Positions 52,947-61,791 of a stretch of DNA of 64,000 nucleotides are shown here, in pieces; within the stretch, counting starts at the first letter, position 1; each line of letters opens with the position of its first letter. This DNA comes from Neptunomonas marina. Lineage in GTDB: Bacteria; Pseudomonadota; Gammaproteobacteria; Pseudomonadales; Balneatricaceae. The translations under genes were made by a program, and so were the position numbers. The notes beneath the pieces were generated by a model that was not told the origin of the DNA, searched no databases, and was given only the letters and a program-made list of their open reading frames with translations. The stretch lies in the NCBI RefSeq assembly GCF_004005935.1, contig NZ_SACQ01000001.1, positions 248,001 through 312,000 on the forward strand, given 5' to 3'.

Positions 52947-54924
52947 TGACGAAGTAGCCATTCTCAAAGCGTTACGGCGGCTTTTTAAACGAGCTGGTTT
53001 CGCTGTGCAAATAGCAGAGTCTGGTAAAGAAGCGCTGGCATTGATGGAGCATGAGGACTTTCATGTCGTAATGACAGATTTTCGGATGCCTCATATGACC
53101 GGTGGTGAGCTTGTTGCCGAGGTGCAAGCTCGTTTCCCGGATACGGTCTGTATGATTCTAAGCGGCTATGCCGACCTGCAGTCTGTACTACTCGCGCTCA
53201 ATAGCGGCGCGGTATACAAGTTCCTCGAGAAACCTTGGGACGATGCAGCGCTAGTGGAAGAGGTGGAACAGGCTTATCTGCATTGGGAGGATTTGCAAAA
53301 GCGAGCAGGGCTGACACGCCTTGGGGCGGAAAGCCTCGCATTGGTTGAGGTAGATCATAATGGCATGATCTATGCAATCAACCCTGCGGCGTGTCAGCAG
53401 CTTAGTATTGAACAGAGCAGTGCGATGGGGCACTCGGTTATTCAGTTCCTACCCTTGATGAGAAAGGAGCAGTTTGACCTACTCTTTAGTTTACGTGGTG
53501 GTCATATTGAACTGGTTGATCTTGACCAAGAGCGTGCTCTCCATCTGCGCAGTAAGCCTGCGTGTAACCAGCGCTGGATTTTGAGTATCGAAGCCCACAA
53601 CCGCACTGCCGTTTTAGGTGTACGGCAATTGTTGGACCGGTCCGAGGTGATCTCGCACCTTGATTCAGTGATGGCTGCCGAGCAGCCCTCGGTTATGGTG
53701 GCCTATCTCGACTTGAGTGGGTTTAGAAACTTTAACGACTACCTTGGCTACAGTGAAGCTGACCGTATCTTATCTCGGGTGGCTGAGTTATTGGTTGCGA
53801 ATAAACCCTTGCATAGCATCATCGGTCGTATGGGCGGTGATGAGTTTGTGATGCTCGCCGCAGATATCGGGGATATGCAACAGGGGATCAATCTAATCCG
53901 TGAGCTACTGCAACCGTTTGAACGCTTGATCCCTTTTGACGGTCGTGATCTGCATATCAGCTTCAATGCTGGGTTTGCGATCGGACCGGAGGATGGAGCT
54001 AACTCTGAGGTGCTCTTACAAAACGCGCAAGCCGCTTGCATTTATGCTAAGTCACGCGGGCGGAGCTTTTATCCGCGCTATCATCAAGCGATGAATGAAC
54101 GTCGGCGAGATTTGGTACGTTTGCAAAGCGATCTCTATCGTGCGCTGGAGTGCGAGCAGTTCTCGGTGGTTTATCAGCCCAAAGTATGTCTTCAGAGTGG
54201 CAATATCGTCGGTGCTGAAGCTCTATTGCGTTGGCAGCATGAAGAGCACGGAGCGGTTTCTCCCGCCGAGTTTATTCCCCTAGCGGAGTCGAGCGGTTTG
54301 ATTGAGTCGATTGGCGAGTGGGTGCTAGCGTCGGCAAGCAGCCAGAGCCGCGCATGGCATGAAGAGGGACTGCCGCCATTTCTGGTATCGGTCAATTTGT
54401 CGGGGCGTCAGCTCCAGATGGGAAGCTTGGTGGAGCGCGTGCGCTTTGTCTTGGATAACACCGGACTAGATCCAGAGCAGTTAGAGCTAGAGGTGACCGA
54501 AACGTTTCTGATGCAGGACATCTCCCAGAGCTTGATACTACTGGAAGAGATCAAAGCTTTGGGAGTTCGGCTGGCCATTGACGACTTTGGAACAGGCTAT
54601 TCCTCGCTTAACTATCTGCATCGTTTACCCATCGATACGTTGAAGATTGATCGCTCTTTTATCGTCGATTTGGAGCGTAGCTCAGAAACCTATGATTTAG
54701 TGAGAAACGTGATCCATATGTCCCACGACCTAGGGCTTCGCGTGGTAGCCGAAGGGGTAGAGACTCAGGTTCAGTTGGATATGCTGCGCGAGCTCGCTTG
54801 TGATGAGATTCAGGGCTACTATTTCAGCCCTCCCGTTAGTCCAGAGGCGTTTCGTCGTTTGCTGGCGCAGCAGCGCGTATTTGATATCTGCACAGGGCGC
54901 AAAGAGAGCCCGGTCGCATTGTGA
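52921..54924 (+). CDS. Response regulator with PAS, GGDEF and EAL domains
   Basis: This 667-residue regulator is a bifunctional-type cyclic di-GMP enzyme. The receiver domain (1-120) has phosphoacceptor Asp 53 (VVMTDFRMPHM) and the KPW switch. A PAS domain lies at about 140-235. The GGDEF domain has an intact GRMGGDEFVML near residue 304. The EAL domain keeps AEALLRWQHEE near 430, VSVNLSGRQL, EVTETFLMQD, DDFGTGYSSLNYL, LKIDRSFIVD and VAEGVET. Both halves could be active. ATG at 52921 follows GAGGAG inside the kinase gene. It resembles HnoB in being an EAL regulator near H-NOX, but has extra PAS and GGDEF domains. Confidence 0.9.
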   Translation: MQKKLLLVDDEVAILKALRRLFKRAGFAVQIAESGKEALALMEHEDFHVVMTDFRMPHMTGGELVAEVQARFPDTVCMILSGYADLQSVLLALNSGAVYKFLEKPWDDAALVEEVEQAYLHWEDLQKRAGLTRLGAESLALVEVDHNGMIYAINPAACQQLSIEQSSAMGHSVIQFLPLMRKEQFDLLFSLRGGHIELVDLDQERALHLRSKPACNQRWILSIEAHNRTAVLGVRQLLDRSEVISHLDSVMAAEQPSVMVAYLDLSGFRNFNDYLGYSEADRILSRVAELLVANKPLHSIIGRMGGDEFVMLAADIGDMQQGINLIRELLQPFERLIPFDGRDLHISFNAGFAIGPEDGANSEVLLQNAQAACIYAKSRGRSFYPRYHQAMNERRRDLVRLQSDLYRALECEQFSVVYQPKVCLQSGNIVGAEALLRWQHEEHGAVSPAEFIPLAESSGLIESIGEWVLASASSQSRAWHEEGLPPFLVSVNLSGRQLQMGSLVERVRFVLDNTGLDPEQLELEVTETFLMQDISQSLILLEEIKALGVRLAIDDFGTGYSSLNYLHRLPIDTLKIDRSFIVDLERSSETYDLVRNVIHMSHDLGLRVVAEGVETQVQLDMLRELACDEIQGYYFSPPVSPEAFRRLLAQQRVFDICTGRKESPVAL

Positions 54925-54987
54925 TGGCTTATATCCAAGGTCAATATCCGCTACTATTTGCCTCCTATTAATGAGGAGAGCCACCCC

Positions 54988-55755
54988 GTGACACTGTTTC
55001 GCCCCTGTATCGATCTACACCAAGGAAAAGTTAAGCAGATTGTAGGCGGTAGCCTAAATGACGATGGTGCAAAAACGAATTTCGTTAGCGACAACGATGC
55101 TGCGTTCTACGCCGGCCTTTATCGTCAGCATCAGCTCACAGGTGGACACGTGATAGCACTTGGCCCGGGGAATAAAGAGCAGGCGTTGTTAGCATTATCG
55201 GCATGGCCCGGCGGATTGCAGTTTGGCGGCGGTGTTAACCCAGACAACGCTGCGGAGTATCTTGATGCAGGTGCATCCCATGTCATCGTCACTTCGTATC
55301 TTTTCGAGGGCGATACCTTCTCTTTTGAGCGGCTTGAGCGCATGAAAGCAGCCGTCGGCGCCGACAAGCTTGTCCTGGACCTCAGCTGTCGACGTACTGA
55401 GAATGGTTGGAATATCGCAACCAACCGGTGGCAAACCGTAACTCAGTTGTCGATTACAGAACAAACGCTGGCGCAACTCGAACAGCACTGTGCTGAGTTT
55501 TTGATTCATGCGGCCGATGTTGAGGGGCTGCAGGGCGGTATCGATCAAGAGCTGGTTAGCTTCTTGGGAGAGCATACAAGTATCCCTGTGACATACGCCG
55601 GTGGTGCTCGATCTTTAGAGGATCTGAAACAGGTTGATGCCTTATCGAGCGGGCGCGTTGATTTAACGATTGGCAGTGCGTTAGATATTTTTGGTGGCAA
55701 CGGCGTGACGTTAGAGGAGTGCTTAGACTGGAATCAACAACACTCCGCTGGTTAA
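54988..55755 (+). CDS. hisA: Eukaryote-type HisA (HIS6-like ProFAR isomerase)
   Basis: This enzyme isomerises ProFAR to PRFAR in histidine synthesis. The 255-residue TIM barrel matches the yeast HIS6 pattern rather than the common bacterial HisA: RPCIDLHQGKVKQIVGG, GGHVIALGPGN, QFGGGVNPDNAAEYL, VLDLSCRRTENGW, FLIHAADVEGLQGGID, VTYAGGARSLEDLK and VDLTIGSALDIFGGN. I use GTG at 54988 because GAGGAGA lies just upstream, inside a longer frame from a TTG at 54958. It is not near other his genes; the cyclic di-GMP regulator precedes it. A standard hisA elsewhere in the genome cannot be excluded. Confidence 0.88.
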   Translation: MTLFRPCIDLHQGKVKQIVGGSLNDDGAKTNFVSDNDAAFYAGLYRQHQLTGGHVIALGPGNKEQALLALSAWPGGLQFGGGVNPDNAAEYLDAGASHVIVTSYLFEGDTFSFERLERMKAAVGADKLVLDLSCRRTENGWNIATNRWQTVTQLSITEQTLAQLEQHCAEFLIHAADVEGLQGGIDQELVSFLGEHTSIPVTYAGGARSLEDLKQVDALSSGRVDLTIGSALDIFGGNGVTLEECLDWNQQHSAG

Positions 55756-55770
55756 CGCCCTTCTTATATT

Positions 55771-55795
55771 CCGCGCTTGTGCTTGGCAAGCGCGG
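55771..55795 (+). terminator. Hairpin after hisA
   Basis: A 9-bp perfect stem CCGCGCTTG / CAAGCGCGG with a 7-nt loop lies 16 bp after the stop. There is no T run, so it may be a weak terminator. It is immediately followed by the heptanucleotide array. Confidence 0.5.
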
Positions 55796-55810
55796 ATTCG
55801 TTAGACTATT

Positions 55811-55943
55811 CACCGCTCACCGCTCACCGCTCACCGCTCACCGCTCACCGCTCACCGCTCACCGCTCACCGCTCACCGCTCACCGCTCACCGCTCACCGC
55901 TCACCGCTCACCGCTCACCGCTCACCGCTCACCGCTCACCGCT
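55811..55943. repeat. 19 perfect tandem copies of a 7-bp repeat (CACCGCT)
   Basis: The array is exactly 133 bp: CACCGCT repeated 19 times without a single change. Because 7 is not a multiple of 3, every reading frame through it repeats a 7-residue peptide; the frames seen are by-products, not genes. Perfect identity suggests recent slippage expansion. It sits about 150 bp before leuC and 55 bp after hisA, with no gene spanning it. Confidence 0.97.
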
Positions 55944-56094
55944 ATTTATTCCTCTATGGAATGACTATTAGTAAAATTATGAATTTGTATAATTTGAATG
56001 AGTTGCATAGGATAGCGTCTAACAAAGCTTAATAAGCTGTATAAGACAAGAAAGACTAGAGCCGTAATAGAGCAATTACGAAAGGAGCACTCCG
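55944..56094 (+). promoter_or_regulatory. leuCDB upstream region
   Basis: The sequence between the repeat array and leuC is AT-rich and contains a TATAAT hexamer at 55988-55993. A short frame from the ATG at 55979 encodes 17 residues with three Leu codons (TTG). It could be a leader peptide, but no attenuator hairpin was recognised, so this is weak. AAAGGAG lies directly before the leuC start. Confidence 0.35.
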
Positions 56095-57516
56095 ATGGCT
56101 GGTAAGACGCTTTACGATAAGTTGTGGGATCAGCATCTTGTTCGACAGAACGAAGATGGCAGTTCATTAATTTACATTGATCGTCAGATCCTGCATGAGG
56201 TGACCTCGCCCCAAGCTTTCGAAGGCCTGCGCCTTGCCGGACGCCAGCCTTGGCGGATCGATGCCAATTTGGCAACGCCAGACCATAACGTTCCGACCAC
56301 GGCCCGTAGTGGCGGCGTTGATGAAATTGTCGACCCTGTTTCACGTATTCAGGTTAAGACGCTTGACCAAAACTGCGATGATTTCGATATTGTTGAGTTC
56401 AAAATGAACGATACACGCCAAGGTATCGTGCACGTGGTTGGGCCTGAGCAAGGTATGACTTTGCCGGGTACAACAGTAGTTTGTGGTGATTCACACACCT
56501 CAACACACGGTGCATTTGGTGCGCTGGCGCATGGTATTGGCACCTCTGAGGTGGAGCATGTTTTGGCGACTCAATGTTTGATCGCCAAAAAGATGAAAAA
56601 CATGCTTGTGCGTGTTGATGGTGAGTTGGGCGCAGGTGTAACGGCAAAAGATGTTGTGCTGCATATTATCGGTGTCATTGGTACCGCAGGTGGTACCGGT
56701 TATGCCATCGAGTTTGGCGGCTCTGCGATGCGTAGCATCACAATGGAAGGCCGTATGACGATCTGCAACATGGCGATCGAAGCGGGCGCGCGCGTTGGTT
56801 TGGTTGCGGTGGATGAAGCAACAATCGACTATTTTAAAGGCCGTCCGTTCTCACCATCTGAAGCGCAATGGGATGCTGCTGTTGCTGCTTGGCGTGAGCT
56901 GGTTTCTGATGATGATGCCCAGTTTGATAAAGTGGTTGAGATCAAAGCTGAAGATATCATCCCGCAAGTGACGTGGGGTACGTCACCAGAGATGGTGGTT
57001 GATGTGAAGTCAACCGTGCCTGATCCAGACAAAGAAGCAGATCCGGTCAAAGCTGACGGGATTCGTCGAGCATTGAGCTACATGGGCTTATCTGCGAATC
57101 AAAAGATTACTGATATAGCGTTAGATCGTGTATTTATTGGCTCATGCACTAATTCACGTATCGAAGATATGCGTGCGGCGGCTGCGGTCGTGAAAGGCCG
57201 TAAAGTGGCTGATAACGTTAAGCAAGCGTTGGTTGTGCCGGGCTCGGGCTTGGTGAAAGCGCAAGCGGAAGAGGAAGGTCTTGATAAGATCTTCATCGAA
57301 GCGGGGCTTGAATGGCGTGAGCCGGGCTGTTCTATGTGCTTGGCGATGAACCCAGATAAGTTGGGTAATGGTGAGCACTGTGCTTCAACGTCTAACCGTA
57401 ACTTCGAGGGCCGTCAGGGCTTTGGTGGGCGTACGCATCTTGTGAGCCCCGCGATGGCGGCTGCGGCAGCCGTGACGGGGCACTTCGTGGATGTGCGTGA
57501 GTTGGTAGCAGAGTAA
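56095..57516 (+). CDS. leuC: 3-Isopropylmalate dehydratase large subunit LeuC
   Basis: LeuC and LeuD isomerise 2-isopropylmalate to 3-isopropylmalate in leucine synthesis. The 473-residue aconitase-family product starts with [14 protein letters not shown]. It holds the 4Fe-4S ligands in [17 protein letters not shown] (Cys about 350) and [15 protein letters not shown] (Cys about 410 and 413). [20 protein letters not shown] near 132 is also conserved. AAAGGAGCACTCCG precedes the ATG. It is the first gene of leuCDB; leuA is not in the window. Confidence 0.96.
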   Translation: MAGKTLYDKLWDQHLVRQNEDGSSLIYIDRQILHEVTSPQAFEGLRLAGRQPWRIDANLATPDHNVPTTARSGGVDEIVDPVSRIQVKTLDQNCDDFDIVEFKMNDTRQGIVHVVGPEQGMTLPGTTVVCGDSHTSTHGAFGALAHGIGTSEVEHVLATQCLIAKKMKNMLVRVDGELGAGVTAKDVVLHIIGVIGTAGGTGYAIEFGGSAMRSITMEGRMTICNMAIEAGARVGLVAVDEATIDYFKGRPFSPSEAQWDAAVAAWRELVSDDDAQFDKVVEIKAEDIIPQVTWGTSPEMVVDVKSTVPDPDKEADPVKADGIRRALSYMGLSANQKITDIALDRVFIGSCTNSRIEDMRAAAAVVKGRKVADNVKQALVVPGSGLVKAQAEEEGLDKIFIEAGLEWREPGCSMCLAMNPDKLGNGEHCASTSNRNFEGRQGFGGRTHLVSPAMAAAAAVTGHFVDVRELVAE

Positions 57517-57527
57517 GGAGCGGTCAA

Positions 57528-58175
57528 ATGAAAAAATTTACGAGTCACACAGGTATCACCGCGCCATTAGATCGCGCAAATGTTGATACGGATATGATTA
57601 TTCCAAAGCAGTTTTTGAAATCGATCAAGCGTTCGGGGTTTGGCCCCAACTTGTTTGATGAACTGCGCTACATGGACGAAGGGCAGCCCGATCAAGATTG
57701 CTCTGGCCGTCCTCTCAACCCAGATTTCGTGCTTAACCAAGCACGCTATCAAGGTGCAAGCATTATGTTGGCGCGCGAGAACTTTGGTTGTGGTTCAAGC
57801 CGTGAGCACGCGCCATGGGCGTTGGATGACTTTGGTATCCGTTGTGTTATCGCGCCAAGCTTTGCTGATATTTTCTACAATAACTGCTTTAAGAATGGTC
57901 TTTTGCCGATCGTCTTAGACGAAGCGCAAGTCGATCAGCTATTTAAGGAAGTTGAAGCTGAGCAGGGGTATCAGCTAACGGTGGATCTAGAGCGTCAGGT
58001 GGTGGTTACGCCATCAGGTACTGAGTTCGCGTTTGACGTGGATGCATTCCGTAAACATTGTTTGCTAAACGGGTTAGATGATATCGGTTTAACGCTTCAG
58101 CAGGCTGACGATATTAAGGCTTATGAAACTCGCCGCCGCCAAGAAGCGCCTTGGCTATTCGATGCGATCAAGTAA
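57528..58175 (+). CDS. leuD: 3-Isopropylmalate dehydratase small subunit LeuD
   Basis: LeuD is the swivelling small domain that completes the isopropylmalate isomerase active site. The 215-residue product has [20 protein letters not shown] near residue 15, [17 protein letters not shown] near 84 and [19 protein letters not shown] near 112, all typical. It starts 11 bp after leuC and ends 31 bp before leuB. It acts in the cytoplasm with LeuC. Confidence 0.95.
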   Translation: MKKFTSHTGITAPLDRANVDTDMIIPKQFLKSIKRSGFGPNLFDELRYMDEGQPDQDCSGRPLNPDFVLNQARYQGASIMLARENFGCGSSREHAPWALDDFGIRCVIAPSFADIFYNNCFKNGLLPIVLDEAQVDQLFKEVEAEQGYQLTVDLERQVVVTPSGTEFAFDVDAFRKHCLLNGLDDIGLTLQQADDIKAYETRRRQEAPWLFDAIK

Positions 58176-58206
58176 CAGATAATAGATATTTAAGGAATTA
58201 AGGATC

Positions 58207-59289
58207 ATGGCGAAGAACGTACTTATCTTACCGGGTGACGGTATCGGCCCTGAAATCGTAGCGCAAGCCAAGCGTGTTTTGACTCTGGTAAACGATCAGT
58301 TCTCGTTGGATTTAACATTCAACGAAGCGCTGGTGGGCGGTGCAGCCATCGATAATGATGGTGTACCGCTACCTGAGGCAACGCTAGAAGCGGCGAAAGC
58401 GGCGGATGCTATCTTGTTAGGCGCGGTTGGTGGCCCAAAATGGGACACGAATCCAGATTTCCAAATCCGACCTGAAAAGGGTTTGTTGGGCATCCGTTCG
58501 AACTTGGGTCTATTCGGTAACTTACGCCCTGCGATCTTGTACCCTCAACTGGCGCACGCTTCGACGCTGAAGCCTGAAGTGGTATCCGGTTTGGATATCC
58601 TGATTGTACGTGAGTTAACGGGCGGTATTTACTTCGGTCAGCCACGCGGCGTGCGTGAAAAAGAGTGTGGTATCCGTGAGGGCTACAACACCTACGTATA
58701 CGACGAAAACGAAATTCGCCGTATCGGTCGTGTTGCGTTTGAAGCCGCTCGTGCGCGTAACAAGAAGCTTTGCTCGGTTGATAAAGCCAACGTTCTTGAA
58801 GTGACTGTGCTGTGGCGCGAAATCATGGAAGAGCTTGCCAAAGACTATCCGGACGTAGAACTCAGCCATATGTATGTGGATAACGCAGCGATGCAGCTGG
58901 TTCGCGCTCCGAAGCAGTTTGATGTTATGGTAACGGGTAACATGTTTGGTGATATTTTGTCCGATGCAGCAGCAATGTTGACAGGATCCATCGGCATGTT
59001 GCCATCTGCATCACTCGATGTTGATGGTAAAGGTATGTATGAACCATGCCATGGCTCTGCGCCAGATATCGCTGGGCAAGGTAAAGCAAACCCATTGGCA
59101 ACGATTCTTTCAGCTGCCATGATGCTACGTTACTCATTGGACGCAGGTGAGGCCGCCGATAAAATTGAGGCGGCTGTGAGCCAAGTGCTTGATCAGAATT
59201 TGCGTACCGCAGACATTATGTCTGAGGGTATGCAAGAGGTGAGTACCTCTGAAATGGGTGATGCTGTTGTTGCTGCCCTGAAAGGCTAA
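58207..59289 (+). CDS. leuB: 3-Isopropylmalate dehydrogenase LeuB
   Basis: LeuB oxidatively decarboxylates 3-isopropylmalate to 2-oxoisocaproate with NAD. The 360-residue product has [18 protein letters not shown] at the N-terminus, [11 protein letters not shown] near 71, the substrate loop [14 protein letters not shown] near 137, [20 protein letters not shown] (metal-binding Asp) near 245, and [18 protein letters not shown] near 278. An AAGGAATTAAGG stretch precedes the ATG. It closes the leu operon; a G-U-rich hairpin follows. Confidence 0.96.
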   Translation: MAKNVLILPGDGIGPEIVAQAKRVLTLVNDQFSLDLTFNEALVGGAAIDNDGVPLPEATLEAAKAADAILLGAVGGPKWDTNPDFQIRPEKGLLGIRSNLGLFGNLRPAILYPQLAHASTLKPEVVSGLDILIVRELTGGIYFGQPRGVREKECGIREGYNTYVYDENEIRRIGRVAFEAARARNKKLCSVDKANVLEVTVLWREIMEELAKDYPDVELSHMYVDNAAMQLVRAPKQFDVMVTGNMFGDILSDAAAMLTGSIGMLPSASLDVDGKGMYEPCHGSAPDIAGQGKANPLATILSAAMMLRYSLDAGEAADKIEAAVSQVLDQNLRTADIMSEGMQEVSTSEMGDAVVAALKG

Positions 59290-59323
59290 TTAACACCTTT
59301 ATAGAAATACGCAACAATATCCC

Positions 59324-59353
59324 GTGGCTGGCTCCTGAAATAGGTGCTGGCCG
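59324..59353 (+). terminator. Possible terminator after leuB
   Basis: GTGGCTGGC (59324-59332) can pair with GCTGGCCGC (59345-59353) as RNA, with three G-U pairs, followed by TTTGTTT. It is a moderate hairpin between leuB and asd. Confidence 0.5.
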
Positions 59354-59397
59354 CTTTGTTTATACATTGATTTGATTTTTTAATATTGGGGATACCA

Positions 59398-60510
59398 ATG
59401 AAACGTGTAGGTTTTGTCGGTTGGCGCGGAATGGTTGGTTCTGTGCTGATGCAACGCATGCGTGAAGAGCGCGATTTCGATTACATCGAAGAACCGGTCT
59501 TCTTTACTACCTCTCAGGTAGGTGAAGCCGGCCCAGATATTGGCAAAGAGATTCCACCATTGAAGGACGCTCGCAACATTGATGAGCTGAAAACGATGGA
59601 CGCGATTATCTCTTGCCAAGGTGGGGACTACACGAAAGAGGTATTCGCAAAACTACGTGAGTCTGGCTGGAACGGCTATTGGATTGATGCGGCGTCAACG
59701 CTGCGTATGGACGATGACAGCATCATCATTCTTGATCCAGTCAACCGCAACGTTATCGACAAAGGTTTGTCGGCTGGCGTGAAGAACTTTGTGGGCGGTA
59801 ACTGTACAGTGTCGCTGATGCTGATGGGGCTTGGCGGCCTGTTTAAAGGTGGTCACATTGAGTGGCTTACGTCAATGACTTACCAAGCGGCATCGGGTGG
59901 CGGTGCGCGCCACATGCGTGAACTGATCTCTCAAATGGGGATTATTCACGGCTCAGTAGCGGATCAGCTGGATGCCTCTAGCGCCATTTTGGAAGTTGAT
60001 AAGCGTGTTGCCGAAACTATTCGCTCGTCTGATATGCCTGTCGATAACTTTGGTGTGCCGCTAGCAGGCAGCTTGATCCCATGGATCGACTCTGCGCTAG
60101 AGAATGGTCAGAGCCGTGAAGAGTGGAAAGGCTTTGTTGAAACCAACAAAATCTTGGGGCGTGGTGAATCACCAATCCCAATCGACGGCACGTGTGTGCG
60201 CATTGGTGCAATGCGTTGCCATAGCCAAGCCTTCACTATTAAGCTGAAAGACAATCTGCCAATGGATGAGATCGAATCCATGATTGCTGAAGCTAACCCA
60301 TGGGTTAAGGTGATTCCGAATGAGCGTGATGTTACTGCGGCAGAGCTAACGCCAGCTAAAGTAACAGGTACATTGAGTGTGCCGGTTGGTCGTTTGCGTA
60401 AAATGAACTTGGGTAATCAGTACCTGAATGCGTTCAGCGTAGGTGATCAGCTACTTTGGGGTGCTGCAGAGCCTCTGCGCAGAATGCTGCGTATTTTGAT
60501 CGAAGGCTAA
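59398..60510 (+). CDS. asd: Aspartate-semialdehyde dehydrogenase
   Basis: Asd reduces aspartyl phosphate to aspartate semialdehyde with NADPH, feeding lysine, diaminopimelate, threonine and methionine synthesis. The 370-residue product has the NADP-binding [18 protein letters not shown], the catalytic Cys 136 in [12 protein letters not shown] and the active-site His in [15 protein letters not shown] near 275. Its size and motifs match the gram-negative (E. coli/Vibrio) Asd type. I use the ATG at 59398; the in-frame codon at 59386 precedes the GGGG ribosome-binding stretch. A clean terminator follows. Confidence 0.95.
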   Translation: MKRVGFVGWRGMVGSVLMQRMREERDFDYIEEPVFFTTSQVGEAGPDIGKEIPPLKDARNIDELKTMDAIISCQGGDYTKEVFAKLRESGWNGYWIDAASTLRMDDDSIIILDPVNRNVIDKGLSAGVKNFVGGNCTVSLMLMGLGGLFKGGHIEWLTSMTYQAASGGGARHMRELISQMGIIHGSVADQLDASSAILEVDKRVAETIRSSDMPVDNFGVPLAGSLIPWIDSALENGQSREEWKGFVETNKILGRGESPIPIDGTCVRIGAMRCHSQAFTIKLKDNLPMDEIESMIAEANPWVKVIPNERDVTAAELTPAKVTGTLSVPVGRLRKMNLGNQYLNAFSVGDQLLWGAAEPLRRMLRILIEG

Positions 60511-60551
60511 CCCTTTGCGCGAGACGCGCTATAATTGATTAGGTCTTTTTG

Positions 60552-60580
60552 AATAGCCCGGCTTTGCCCGGGCTATTTTG
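60552..60580 (+). terminator. Rho-independent terminator after asd
   Basis: A perfect 10-bp stem AATAGCCCGG / CCGGGCTATT (60552-60561 and 60568-60577) with a CTTTGC loop is followed by TTG. It separates asd from the paralogue. Confidence 0.8.
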
Positions 60581-60607
60581 TATCAGTTTGTAGTAAAGAG
60601 AACACGC

Positions 60608-61630
60608 GTGGAAAGAGAATTAGATATTGCAGTGGTTGGGGTAGAAGGCTTAGTTGGTGAAAGCGTTCTGAATTTGTTAGAGGAGCGGCACTTTCCAGTT
60701 GGCTCTCTGTATGTGCTACAACACGGGGAGAGTGAAGTTGATAGTGTTCGCTTCAAAGACAAGTCTGTTGCGCCGCAAGCGATAGAAGCTTTTGACTTCA
60801 GCCAAGCACAGATCGCCTTTTTTGCAGGCCCGAAAGAACTGGCCGAGCAATACGTGCCACTAGCTGCTGATGCAGGCTGTATCGTGATTGATGTTTGTGG
60901 AGCATTCCGCTTTGAGCCGGATGTGCCCATGGTTATTGCGGGTATCAATGATGACCGTTTAGCTGATTATATGATTCGAAATATCATCAGCTTGCCGAGT
61001 GCTACATCGACGATGGTTTGGTCTGCTGCCATGGCGATACATCGAGCGGTTGGTATTGAAGCTGTTACCATCACTGCACTGCAATCCGTATCGGGTAAAG
61101 GTAAGGCGGGTGTTGACGAGCTAGCGAAGCAAACGGCGCAGCTCTTGAATGCACGTCAAATCACCTCAGACACGTATCGCAAGCAGATCGCCTTCAATGT
61201 CTTGCCAGAATCTGGCGCATTGCTTGACAATGGCTTCACCCAAGATGAGATGAGTTTGTTATGGGAAACCCATCGTTTGCTGGATGATACCAGCGTTGCC
61301 GTCACACCAAGCTGCGTTGTTGTTCCTGTATTTCATGGCGACAGTGCACAAGTGACCGTTGAAACACAGGCCTATATCGGTGCTGAAGAGGCGTGTGATA
61401 TCTGGCGCCAAAGTACCGATGTAGAGCTGGTTGATGCTGTTGCACAGATGGATTATGCAACCCCAGTAACGGATACGGTTGGTTCCGAAAACGTCTTCGT
61501 TAGCCGTGTTCGGGAAGATGCGGCAGGGTATCAGAAGCTAAGCTTTTGGGTGACCGCTGATAACATTCGGGTAACGACAGCAAAGAATGCTGTGTTGCTG
61601 GCAGAGCAGCTTGCTACCCAATTTCTATGA
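60608..61630 (+). CDS. Aspartate-semialdehyde dehydrogenase-like protein lacking the catalytic cysteine (Usg-1-like)
   Basis: The 340-residue product has the ASADH fold: ELDIAVVGVEGLVGESVLNL at the N-terminus and KLSFWVTADNIRVTTAKNAV near the C-terminus. The active-site region reads SLPSATSTMVWS at 128-139, where catalytic family members have an N-C-(S/T) triad. The nucleophilic Cys is absent, so dehydrogenase activity is not expected. Such Usg-1-like paralogues typically sit between asd and fimV or truA in gammaproteobacteria, as here; their function is not established. I use GTG at 60608, with AAAGAG upstream; a TTG at 60578 would start inside the asd terminator. Confidence 0.8.
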   Translation: MERELDIAVVGVEGLVGESVLNLLEERHFPVGSLYVLQHGESEVDSVRFKDKSVAPQAIEAFDFSQAQIAFFAGPKELAEQYVPLAADAGCIVIDVCGAFRFEPDVPMVIAGINDDRLADYMIRNIISLPSATSTMVWSAAMAIHRAVGIEAVTITALQSVSGKGKAGVDELAKQTAQLLNARQITSDTYRKQIAFNVLPESGALLDNGFTQDEMSLLWETHRLLDDTSVAVTPSCVVVPVFHGDSAQVTVETQAYIGAEEACDIWRQSTDVELVDAVAQMDYATPVTDTVGSENVFVSRVREDAAGYQKLSFWVTADNIRVTTAKNAVLLAEQLATQFL

Positions 61631-61631
61631 C

Positions 61632-61708
61632 AAAAAACACTAAAAGGCGGGAAACTGACTGTAAATCAATGGTTAATCAGTTAGTTTCTTGACCCAGTAG
61701 GTGTTTTT
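61632..61708 (+). terminator. Long imperfect hairpin between Asd paralogue and fimV
   Basis: Outer arms AAAAAACAC (61632-61640) and GGTGTTTTT (61700-61708), and inner arms GAAACTGACT (61651-61660) and AGTTAGTTTC (61679-61688), can form a nested stem of about 77 nt ending in a T run. It probably terminates the paralogue transcript upstream of fimV. Confidence 0.5.
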
Positions 61709-61791
61709 CATAATACTTTATTCATGTATCGGACCGGCAACTCGTCGGCTATCGGCGTCGATATCCGCGAGTAAATTAAGGAAAACAAAAA

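Noticed and set aside
55719-55971. Plus-strand frames encoding repeated TAHRSPL peptides
   Set aside because: They are forced by the 7-bp tandem array, have no ribosome-binding site and partly overlap the 3' end of hisA.
55979-56032. Possible leucine leader peptide (17 codons, three Leu) before leuC
   Set aside because: Only three scattered TTG codons, no clear ribosome-binding site and no recognisable antiterminator/terminator pair; kept only as a remark in the upstream-region entry.
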